A stretch of DNA of 64,000 bases from the NCBI GenBank assembly GCA_033964015.1, contig CM066914.1, positions 8,485,831 through 8,549,830 of the forward strand, written 5' to 3'. The notes under the pieces are model-generated. The model ran no database searches, was not told the DNA's origin, and saw nothing but the letters and a program-made list of their open reading frames with translations. The translations under genes were made by a program, and so were the position numbers. Below are positions 1 to 10,900 of the stretch, piece after piece; the stretch's first letter is position 1; every line of letters starts with the position of its first letter. The stretch is from Scolanthus callimorphus (Eukaryota; Cnidaria; Anthozoa; Actiniaria; Edwardsiidae).

Positions 1-235
1 GAATAAGTTGATGATATTGATAGAGATTGCAAATATCTAATAATTTCTTTGTATGAGATTCCAAGGGGGAGGCACCCACATTGCAATTTAAATCTCCAAT
101 AATATTCACTTCTAACCCTAGAGTCTCGATATGTTCAATAAGTGATTCAAAAGCCATCAATATTTCAGCATTAGCATCAGGGGGCCTATACCAGGTCCCT
201 ACTATAAAAGGCTTAGTCATGAATGACTATAGCCA
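1..235 (-). mobile_element. LINE fragment, endonuclease domain (CR1/L2-like), cut by window edge
   Basis: Reading the minus strand gives an open stretch with the motifs VGTWYRPPDAN and IIGDLNCN. These are typical of the apurinic endonuclease domain of CR1/L2/Jockey-type non-LTR retrotransposons. The fragment runs off the left edge of the window, so its full extent is unknown. The right part is duplicated in tandem (see the 109-bp repeat). No reverse-transcriptase part follows in the expected place, so this is a remnant and not a working element. Confidence 0.75.
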
Positions 236-344
236 CGATATGTTCAATAAGTGATTCAAAAGCCATCAATATTTCAGCATTAGCATCAGGGGGCCTATAC
301 CAGGTCCCTACTATAAAAGGCTTAGTCATGAATGGCTATAGCCA
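127..344. repeat. 109-bp tandem duplication
   Basis: Copy 1 (127-235) and copy 2 (236-344) are almost identical; I see one difference (gactat versus ggctat near the ends). The unit lies inside the LINE endonuclease fragment. The near identity implies a recent duplication or an assembly artefact. Confidence 0.9.
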
Positions 345-490
345 CATCCGGGTCTGTTCTATTGAAGCTGGAGTTAATCGAAATCAACAACCATGGTAAG
401 AATATTAGCCGGCAGAATGCAACATTCTGTGAAAACGAGCTCTTTGTAAAGGGGATTCTTGTCGGGGGATGATCAAGACGAGGTGCAACA

Positions 491-671
491 GCGATTGCGA
501 GCAGAGGCCTTTTCTATGTATTTCTTGTGTGCGTTGTTATTTCTTCGCGATGCGACGCTGCGTGTGATCTGCTGTGGGTTTCTATCTACGCGAACAGCAT
601 CACCGCGAACGACTTCAGCCTCTTCCGCATGATAAAATACCGACAGAAAGAAAGCCTCTGCTCGCAGCGTA
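491..671. mobile_element. Fold-back repeat (MITE-like)
   Basis: The left end reads gcgagcagaggcc and the right end reads ggcctctgctcgc-like sequence in inverted orientation (gcctctgctcgcagc). The interior carries no convincing protein. The short open frames on both strands are a side effect of the palindrome. Confidence 0.5.
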
Positions 672-744
672 CGATTCAATTAGGGAGTTATAAAATCACA
701 CTGTTAGACTGTAGATAGAAATATTCTATATTCAGATTTGAGTG

Positions 745-1131
745 AATTTTAAGGAATCGTTTACTAGTCCCACGGGGGAGGGTGGCAAAAATTTGGAAGA
801 TATGAATTATAAAGACTGTCCCTGTTGCAATATCATGGAAGACGAGAGGCATTTTCTAACTGAATGCAAAATTTACGAAGAAAAAGGACATTATTTAATG
901 AAATTTAGCCTGACGTTGGAGAGTAGTTTTAGGTCGAGAAACCCGGAGTTTGCTTCCGCTTGGCCGCCATCTTGGATTTGTGACAAAATGTTACTAATCG
1001 GGGGGGGGGGGGGGGGGGGAATGAAATTGGGCATCAAAACTTTTTAAATTTGATAAATCCTTGCCATAACAAGGAGAAAATCGCAAAATATATCCACAAT
1101 TGTTACGAATTAAGAAAAGAACTTCCAAAAT
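745..1131 (+). mobile_element. LINE reverse-transcriptase C-terminal fragment, broken
   Basis: The plus strand encodes a zinc-knuckle-like tail, YKDCPCCNIMEDERHF, as found at the C-terminus of many non-LTR reverse transcriptases. After a run of about 19 G (1000-1019) the similarity continues in another frame with INPCHNKEKIAKYIHNCYEL. The poly-G tract therefore sits inside the old coding region and shifts the frame. This is a decayed fragment. Confidence 0.6.
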
Positions 1132-1702
1132 GGCTCTCTATATATATTTTCCGAGTTGCACCACCCATGTACACTGTGCTCGGTGCCTGAATAAACATGT
1201 CTTGTCTAGGGAGGGGGGATTTTTGGTACCCTCACTCAAAACAGGGGGTAATTATTGTTTCAGAGACATTGTGGCTAAATACCTCAAAATAATGTAAAAG
1301 CTATCTCTGTCGCCACACAGTGCGATATGCCAATCTTGAGCCGATTATCTAGCATGGCAGACTATTTGAGTCAGCAGAATAAATCTTGCATCACAGAAAT
1401 TGATTTGCTATTCTATTTTGCCCAAATAAAACATATACATGACAGGTCCAAACATACATCAAGGCAGTCTGGGAAAGAAAAAGTATATCTGGATAAGGAT
1501 AGGGGGTAAGTTTGTTAGAATGTAGATGTCATGCGGGGGTTATTTTTTGTACCTATCAGGAGGTGCAAATTTTAACATTCGATAAATTTAGAAAACCACC
1601 ACCCCCCAAACTCCCTACTAATAAGAAGAAGAATAAAAAGATCAACTCCCCCTCCCCCCTCAAAAGTAAAGGCAGTCCATCCCTAGAGGTTGGCACAGTG
1701 CC

Positions 1703-1902
1703 CCACATTGTGTGTTTCCAGAAATTATCCATACCCCCCTACGGAAGGGATTGGAAATTCCGGAAGGGTGGGGGGGTCAATTTACCTGATCTTTTCCATA
1801 CAAATACTGTATTTTTCTTTGGAAATTCCAGAGGGGTGGGGGGTCACTTTTCAACACCCTTCCGTCGGGGGGTATGGATATTTTTTGGAACCACACATTG
1901 TT
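1703..1902. mobile_element. Fold-back MITE just upstream of the ARM-TIR-SAM gene
   Basis: The left arm (ccacattgtgtgtttcca, then tatccataccccc and cggaaggg) is matched in reverse complement by the right arm (cccttccg, then gggggtatggata and tggaaccacacattg). The two arms bracket a centre with paired ggaaattcc motifs. A related sequence occurs at 19315-19400. It ends 64 bases before the start codon at 1967, so it lies in the 5' UTR or the promoter. Confidence 0.6.
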
Positions 1903-1966
1903 TTTTTATTTTAATTCCATTTCCAGCAGCTTCCTTGGAATGAAATTATAAGGTTTTAGATCATTG

Positions 1967-4900
1967 ATGGGATGTGGAGCAAGTCAAGAGAAAGTGCAAA
2001 CTAGAAGTCTGCAAGGCACACCACATTCTGAAGTGATCACTCCATCTGATTCTGCTGCCCTTGTGCAAACGCTTCCTCCAAATATCACTGGACTACACAC
2101 TGAGGGATCACCTGCTGTCCCTGGACCTTCATACGCAGAGACAGGACCTCTTGCAAATGAGGTATCAAACAACAAGCTTGTGGTGAAACAGAAAGCCATT
2201 GAACAAGGACAGACTCATGGAGAGACAGAACATGACAAAACTTTAGTGGTTAGAGGTGGCATTGCAAAAAAAGCACAGAAAGATACTGGATGTGAAGTCT
2301 TTCAGCTTAGTCAGGGAAAGGAAAAAGGTGATAGTTGATAGTCATGCAAAACATGATCCATTAGTGTGTGAAAAACCCACCCTTTAGAGTGGTTGTGGTG
2401 GTGGGGGGAGTCCTCAATAACTAAGGCCCTCAACAGCAGGGTGGGGTGTGGATTTTAAATGCAACTGCCCATTATTTTATAGGGAGTACCGAGCTGGCTA
2501 AAATCAGTACCAGGGCATACATTTTTTCTGACAAATCTAGTACTGGGGTATTGAATTATTGAAAATCAAATGTACTGGGGTTCGTAAATTGAAACCACCT
2601 TTTTATTCAACATAAAAGCTCGGAGATGACATTTCAGTCATGATGTAATTTGAATGTGATTGTTGATGTAAAGTGTTACATGTTTACAAATGTTTAACAT
2701 TCAAGCATCAATAAATATGAAAATTTATTCCAGGGCAGAAAAAATAAACCCAAAAGCTAACGGACTTGGGATTTCTTTGGAGAAACCTGGTACTGGGGTA
2801 TGACAAAAAATTCAGAAAAAATGTATACATTTACTTCCTATAACTACATTCACTGAAAGCTTTGATCACCAAATGTTTCAAATACACAAGCGCTCATCAA
2901 ACGTGAGTCACATGCGACTTTTAATATTGCCGTAGCATCACAGGATAGTGGTCAGATATTTTTCTTGTTTCTTTGTAGAAATGTCGTCCCAAATAGAAGC
3001 CCAATTTCCAGAGCTAAGGACTCTGATAGCCAACATGCGAAAACATGTTTCATCGTTGGAAACTGCCAGAAGTGACAGTGGCATAAAGGGGAATCAGTAT
3101 TGGCAAACTCTTCAAGCGCTGAACAGACTTGTATCCTCCACACAAGATATCAACACTCCAGAGAAAAAGAAAGCTGTCGGTGTCTTCTTGGCTGAGATCG
3201 GGATGGTCTTGATGTTGACGGAGGATTTGAAAACTATAAAGTGTAACCATCAGAGGGACCGTGATTTCATTAATGCCAACTGGAAAAGTATATACTATAA
3301 TCTACTGGTGAATATCAACTACACAGACTCCCTTCCCACCTATGCTAGGGCGCTTGTTGATAATGGCCTGCTTGATGTGTATGAATATTTTATGACAGAT
3401 CTCGACATGGTAAGTTTGCTTTTTCAAAAGAAATTTCCAGAAATGTTGTAGAAATTTATAAATTAAAGAGCTTAGCCCATATATTATCTTTTTGTTATAA
3501 GGTACTGTATTAGACTTTAGCGTGGTCCTATTTTTTATGCTAAACACTATTTGCCTCCTGCTAAGGTCCTGGATTTTAATTGTTGTTCTGCTTTGTACTC
3601 TAAAGCCTGGTCCTCAACGCAAGCACAAGCGCAAGCATAAGGACAGGTGAGAACATGCACGACGCAAGCATAGGAATACACGCATGCGCAAATGTAATTT
3701 CCGTTTCCATTCCACCACGCCAAACGTAAAAAGAGGCCTTGTAGCCCAAGCCAAAAAATGGTGGACAAAGACAACGGGAGAACCTGGTGCCGGGCGGGAC
3801 GCTGATTGGCGAGAAGTCTTGTGCTTGCGTTTTGAGCGTCCTCATTGTGACACAAGTCTTGCGTCGGCCTTGCGCTTGTACTTATGCTTGCGTCGTGCAT
3901 GTCCTCACCTGTCCTTATGCTTGCGCTTGTGCTTGCGCTTGCTTACAAAGCCTGCCCCCCCCGACCTGCCCCTAAGGTTGTAGACGTTGTGAATAGTAGA
4001 AAAACGATGATCTGATTAACCTCCTTAAAATCGCCTCGATTAAGAATGTCTGAATTGATTGTTTTGTGACTTGGCGCCTGCAGAGCCACGGCGCTAACGA
4101 GACGTACATGATCAAGGTTGCCGCAGAGACGATCGTCAACATATCTCGCGCGGTGACCATACACGTGCTGCGCGCGAGTGGTATAGTCACTGCGCTTATT
4201 CCACTGGTGAGATCCGCTGACCAGTCCATCGCAATAGCATCGCTAATCGCTCTCGCGTCAATTGTGGACGAAGAACAGAACAACTTGTTAATGGCGAGCT
4301 CTGGTAAGTGACTTATGAATTGCTTTTCGGGAATCAGTACGTACTGAGGCGAAGCTGCCTTCGCAAATTTGACAGGCGGATAATGTTATTAGGGGAGAGG
4401 GAGGGTGATTTTTTTCTCCGGTTATTCGCGAAAATCAGTAGCACTAATGTTCTGACTTTGATTTGCAGAGCCCATTCGTCTGATAATTGCGCTCCTGAAG
4501 AAAGCGCTCAGCTGCCCAAACCATCGCCTTGTGGAGGGAACACAGTGGGCGGCGTACGAACTGGCGGACGGACTCAGTCAAATAGCGTCCAATGACAGCA
4601 ACAAAGTTATGGTAACGGCGTACTTTCATAGTTTGTTTTCCATGTGACGTTCTCCATTATTAGGCTGGTGGGAGGATTAAGCCGGCGAATTTTAACCTGT
4701 ATGACAGGCGTTCCCGTGGGCTGCTTAACGCTCACATATTTCGTGCGTGCCATCCTGTATAGTAGGCTGCCCACTTTTACCAGCCGTGACGCGCGCGCTT
4801 TTCAATATAATCTGAATAACGTGCGTTCTGCATTGTGGTAAATCGTAGGGATTGCCGTCCCCCAAGGTCCTAATAGGGACTTTAAGATGTGACAACGGCA

Positions 4901-7900
4901 ACGACAACGGCAAAGAACAATACACTTGATAGCAGAGTACAATCCTTGCACGTGCAAATCCATATAGTCAAATGCATTTCAACCGTTTTCTTCTGAACTG
5001 CGACGTGAAACTGTCATGTTTTACGCTCTGGTGAGAACGGGAACGTGGATGACGATTTTGTTGCATTTTTGTTTGATATGTTTGAGAATGGAAACGAATT
5101 TGCTGTTATCAAGGTTAAATGCAAAGGAAAATTGGAAACGGTTGATGAATTGCGAAATGCAAGGATACCAGTAGACAAATTTTAGTGAGACGTCGCAGCG
5201 AATGCAGAGCCGAGAAACCATGTCTGGAAACATGTTCACTGATGGTCTATTTGCATGATAGTTTTGTCATGTTAGTAAACACAAAAGCCAAAGAGTTTCA
5301 GATATTAATGTGATTTTGTCCATTATTCTTTTCAGATTGTGTCTCTAGATGGTCTGCCGGTGATTGTGGATTTCCTGGAAAATGCTGCTAATGTCCAGGA
5401 ACAGGAGAGCGCTGCCCGATGCATTTGGATGCTGGCCTTCAACAAGGACAATGTTACAAAGATCAAGGAATACAAAAGTACGTGTAAAGGTTATGCATGC
5501 TGCGCCGTCATTTTTGATACCATCCAAATACATATCTATCTATCCCAACAAACCTTGATAAACCAGCCATTACTTTTGGACAATAAAGATGACGTAGACG
5601 GTATAGCCAGCGAGCCGGCTTTCCAGCGGTTTTTTTTTCGGATATGTGATTTTTTTGGGGGGGCGCGTGGGATTCCTGTGTCATGGAAAAAATTGAGATA
5701 TCAAGATAACAGCGTCGTCTTTTTAGAGATCGAGCGGGCTTCCTGTGGTGTCTTGTCTACTTGTTTCCAGGTTCTTGACCCAGAAGAACACAGTGGAAAA
5801 TGCACATAACATCTTTTCTCAAGTGTATCTGAGTTCTGGTTGAGTTTTAAGCTTTCTAGGTCAATAAAAATAGTGAAAAGAAAAATATGGTATGCAGATA
5901 TTTCCTTATAAGGAAGTTGAAGAAAGTCGACACGTTTTCAAGTGAACTATCTTGATATAAAAAAAAACTCCGTAATATTTCTCAACATTCTCGCTCAGCT
6001 ACGTTTTTGCCACTCCACTCTAATACTAAGTTGTACATTCTACTCTTCAGCATGTCTGAACCTTCTCAGAAGTTTGAAGAACAGCTTGGACAATAACGTG
6101 GCTAGAGCTGCCTCCGGTGCATTGTGGGAAATCGAGCAAAAAGAGATACGAGGCGAAGAAAGATTGAGGCAGAGTCAGATGAATGGTAAACTTAGTGCTT
6201 TTTTCATAATTCTACAACTCCCACTTTACATTTCCGAACGCGAAACTGTGTTTGGCTTCCGTCCATCAAACGTTTTCTAAGCTTCGTTTCCATTTTATGG
6301 TGGGAAATTTGGTTTTGAAGCCTAGCTAGTTCTTATTAGTTCAAAATACCCTCTCAAATCCTGCGTGAATTTTACACCCGGATCTTGATCACTCTTTTTA
6401 TTAAAGCCTGGTGCACACTAGCGACATAACGACATAAGGACGTTATGTTGCAACGAAAAAAGCACGGGGAAATAATTGAAACAATCAATATTTTCCATGG
6501 ATTTTCATTAGATTACTTCACCAAAGCAATCTTATGTTATTTTTTGACGACTTCAACTTCTTGAAACCACTAAATTTTGTTCGCGTGACATGTTTCTTAT
6601 GTCGTTATGTCGCAAGTGTGCACCAGGCTTAACGGAAGCCAAACCGCGGCGGATCACAGACTTCGGGTTTGTTAGTTAGCGTAGAGTTCGCATAAAATGG
6701 TAGAAAGTGCGTTAGGGCTGAGGAGCGGGTAGCCTGAGTATCAGGCGGAATTAATTTTTTTTCAAGAGAAAATGAGGGAGGGCCTGATCCCCAGGTTAAG
6801 GAGCGGGAGGATTATAACATTCATACATTTGTCTCTCTGTTATCGCAGGAATGCGTGCGTCAAACGTAGTTGCGTTCTCGTTGTCCATGCTCCTTTCGCC
6901 GATTCCTTTCATTTCTTTCTACCAACGGCATAGAGTTTGTTTTGCAGCCGGCTATGACGATCGGAGAATCCCTGGATGGTGGACTTGTTTGTCCGCTACT
7001 TTCCCCGCTACTTCCAACCATGGAAAGCTCCAACCAGACTTTAATATTCATTAACCTAATTCAACGGTGATAGTAATGTTATCTATTCGAACTGTTTGTT
7101 TTTTTATTCTTTTACAGTACGCGAATCAGACGATGCCCAGAAACCTCATATAATGATCAGTTATCAATGGGATGTACAGAACACGCTCATCAAGGTAGAA
7201 ATTGAGGAACGAAGAAAGCGAGAGTATGTGACAGGGGGTGCTAGAGTTTTCCTTTTTCCGGCAACTTCATAATAAGAACGAGTACCGGTACGAGCTTTCA
7301 CTGACCCCAGTGCGCAATAGACGACCTCGCACTCATGGTGCATCATGGGTATTAAATCAGGAAATGTTTCATGCATTTTCTGTATCGGTTAAATTACCAA
7401 GGATTGTATTAAAAAATGCTTTTTTAAAATAATCGGGTCGGAAACAACTAGACTTAAAATCGAAAGTGTTGCTTTTTGGAAAATATTGGAATTTCATCGA
7501 TTAATACTACAGCAGGCCAGGTTCCGTACCGTGACCGCGACCATTCTCGTACGTCTGATCTGCTCGCAAGGGAGGCTCTGGGGACATCCATTTGTGGGCC
7601 GTCGCTGATCTGCTCGCAAGGGAGGCTCTGGGGACATCCATTTGTGGGCCGTCGCTGATCTGCTCGCAAGGGAAGCTCTGGGGACATCCATTTGTGGGCC
7701 GTCGCTGATCTGCTCGCAAGGGAGGCTCTGGGGACATCCATTTGTGGGCCGTCGCTGATCTGCTCGCAAGGGAGGCTCTGGGGACATCCATTTGTGGGCC
7801 GTCGCTGATCTGCTCGCAAGGGAAGCTCTGGGGACATCCATTTGTGGGCCGTCGCTGATCTGCTCGCAAGGGAAGCTCTGGGGACATCCATTTGTGGGCC

Positions 7901-10900
7901 GTCGCTGATCTGCTCGCAAGGGAGGCTCTGGGGACATCCATTTGTGGGCCGTCGCTGATCTGCTCGCAAGGGAGGCTCTGGGGACATCCATTTGTGGGCC
8001 GTCGCTGATTGGCTGATTTTGAGCGTTGGAGCATGCGCTGAAGGATCTTTCTCTCAGCGGCTCTGTATTAAATCTCGCGCATGCGTCAGTGGCTGTCACC
8101 AGAGCCTCCCCCGCGAGGTCGGCCGGGGAGCTCTGGGTTCGAGAATGGACCGCGACGAAATCTGCTCTATTAACACAGTTGGTTGAGCGAGGCGAGGTTT
8201 ACGAAGTCTTTGATAGGGAAACCGGTGTTGACGTGATTTCATCAATGAAATGAAAGCGCTGTTATATGACGAGCTCATATCATTTCAACCCACAATTTTT
8301 CACCATTTTAATACATATACCGTTTCCGGGATACGTTGTCACCCAAAAAGCCTATAAGCTTGGTGCGCTAGGGAGTATGGGTAAAGATTTATTTAAATTT
8401 CTGTAAAATATTAGAAACAAACTTGCTTGGAAATGTGCTGAAATTTAATCATTTTACCTGTGATGGCGATAACTGTCTGAATTCAGATCAAACAGTAGCA
8501 GTTTAAATGCCCCCATCATCCTTTGCGCTTCAAGCTTATAGGCTTTTTGGGTGACAACGTTTCCCGGAAACGGTATATATTATAGTCGGAGTCAGTCCCG
8601 CATAGTCATGTGCAACTTGTCTGTTTAGGTGAAGAACCGCTTACAGCAATGCGGTTTTCGAGTGTGGATGGATATCGAGCAGATGCAGGGCTCCACGTTA
8701 GAGGAGATGGCTAGGGCGGTGGAGAATGCGGCTATCGTGCTCATGTGCGTCTCGTCAAAGTACAAAGACAGCCCAAATTGTAGAACTGGTATGACATGTG
8801 ACTAAATGTTTAGCCCAACCTTCGAGTCGTGATCGAGACTGGGTGGGTTGAAAATAGCATCGCATGGCGCGGGCATCTCAGACATCGAGTACAGATCGGC
8901 GTTAGAGCAGATTTCGTATGACACATAAAGCTACAGCTAAAATAGGACACATGAAACGCGCAACATTTGTGTCCTACTTGTTTCCCGGAGTGGCTAAACT
9001 ACGAAACATCGCACGCGTGTCTCGGAAACACAAAATGTTTCTTCTCTGGCGAAGACATAAATTTTTGTGTCAAGGCTACAAAATTTGTCTCTCACAACAA
9101 TGTTTCTCGCGTGGCTAAACAGGGAAACAAGAAGAAAACATGTTTTCGGTTTCAATGTTGCGCGGTACATTTGAACTAGTTTAGCCAGGGCCAGGGCTTA
9201 CAGTAAAAAGGCCGAAACACGGTATCAGGGCACGGCATGGCACTTCGCATTCTCGTGAACACCTAGCCAATCACATCAAGCGAAATTACTCATCAACCAA
9301 TCAAAATGCTTAGACACGGCACGGAACAATAGGGTGACGGAGCGGACACTGCACGGAACGCTGTAACTTCTTCACAATCATACGAAATCTGCTTTATGAG
9401 AAGGTGACTGTCAGTAAAGGGTTTACACTGTAGTAGTACTTCCCCACGCTTTGAATGAAACTACAGGTAAATGTAACGAGTCTTCCCGGGTAAATGTAAC
9501 GAGTCTTCACGGGTGAATGTAACGAGTCTTCACGGGTAAATGTAACGAGTCTTCCCGGGTGAATGTAACGAGTCTTCACGGGTAAATGTAACGATTCTTC
9601 ACGGGTAAATGTAACGAGTCTTCCCGGGCAAATGTAACGAGTCTTCCCGGGTAACGAGTCTTCCCGGGTTGCTGTTGCTCACTGCACTTCATCTTCATTA
9701 GTGTATGACAGCTCAACGCATCACGTTACACGCCACATCGCACCAAATACCGCATCCTACCCTATCTCACCACACAACAACAAACCAAACAAACTGATCA
9801 TTCATCTTCTATGGGTTCTCTTTGAGAATATGACTATCCTTCCACTCATCATCCATGTAAGTAATTGCGGTTTATTAGCTCTGCAGTTCCTCTCCGTATT
9901 ACTGTAGCTTTGCAAATAATCGCTCCCTGGATAACCAGTTCTCTGACTTACTAGTTATGCCTGATTATGCCTGGTGTTTGTTATTTCTCGGTCATGTAGA
10001 AGCCGAATATGCATTCCAGTTGAAGAAGGATATTGTCCCACTGATGATGGAACCTAATTTTCAGCCCGATGGCTGGCTTGGCATGATACTGGGTTCCAAG
10101 TTCTGGTACGACTTCAGAGAGAAGACCAAAGGCAAGGAGAGCCTGGAAAAGCTGTCTGGCGACCTCAGGGAACGGGCGGGACAAGCGCATTCGAGATTCC
10201 AAGGCACTGTAGAAGGTACATGAATAGTGTTCCGAGTTAGCTAAATCAGATTGCCATAGTTAAGAGATGAGACGCACTGGCGGATCACAGCAATTCGTTG
10301 TTTCACATTGTACTTTTTTAAAACTTCGTTTTCGGTTTGGATTTTTTTCCTGTTCTGCCACTCGAACCCGATTAAGCGAATTAGGTTCATGCCTTGTTCC
10401 GCCGAGTGTAGTCGCTTGCCTAAAGCCAGTTGACTGCAGCAGCGAAACAGGGCAAAGACTGATTGGCTCAGATGGTTTGATTGACAGTGACGGAACAGAA
10501 AAGCCCGCAATAACAGCGTTGATGATGATGATACTTTTTTGAAAATTCCAAGCACAAAACAAGGGTACAAAGTACTTTAATTAGGAAACGATTTCATATG
10601 ACTGAAAAAGAAGATCATCAAACCCACACTCTCTTTGGTTTGACGTTTAATATATTATCCTGTCATATTGTTCTGCCAACAGCAACTAAAGCTGTCGAGA
10701 GCTCTGCGGATACCGGAAGTGACATCATGAAATGGACCAGCAAGGATGTAGTGGACTGGGTGAACGGACTTGGGATTAAAAAGTACGCGCTTTCTGCGGT
10801 GATTTAATTTATTTACCCCTGCAAATTAATTCTGAACGTTTCGTTTGTTGATCCGTTTCAGCATTTCCACCACCTGCTTTTCCCAGTTCAATGGAGAATT

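Larger units (their letters stand above)
7490..8172. mobile_element. AGAGCAG-family MITE, interrupted by a nested hAT-like MITE
   Basis: The left part (7490-7541, with agcaggccaggttccgtacc) and the right part (8157-8172, gaaatctgctctatta) match the interior and right end of the AGAGCAG family seen at 29210, 47920 and 52508. The middle is the inserted element 7542-8148. The left terminal repeat is missing or decayed. Confidence 0.65.

Noticed and set aside
3547..3983. Cys- and Ala-rich open frames on both strands
   Set aside because: They are produced by the CGCAAGCA-type inverted repeats of a MITE.
7551..8010. CRISPR array
   Set aside because: The units are head-to-tail without distinct spacers, in a eukaryotic intron, with no cas genes.
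7454..8099. Three overlapping minus-strand open frames of 175-201 codons with PTNGCPQSLPCEQISDGPQM-type repeats
   Set aside because: They are the same 50-bp minisatellite read in three frames inside a MITE; there is no start context, splice or codon signal.
9466..9665. CRISPR-like or iteron array
   Set aside because: Plain 23-bp minisatellite without spacers.
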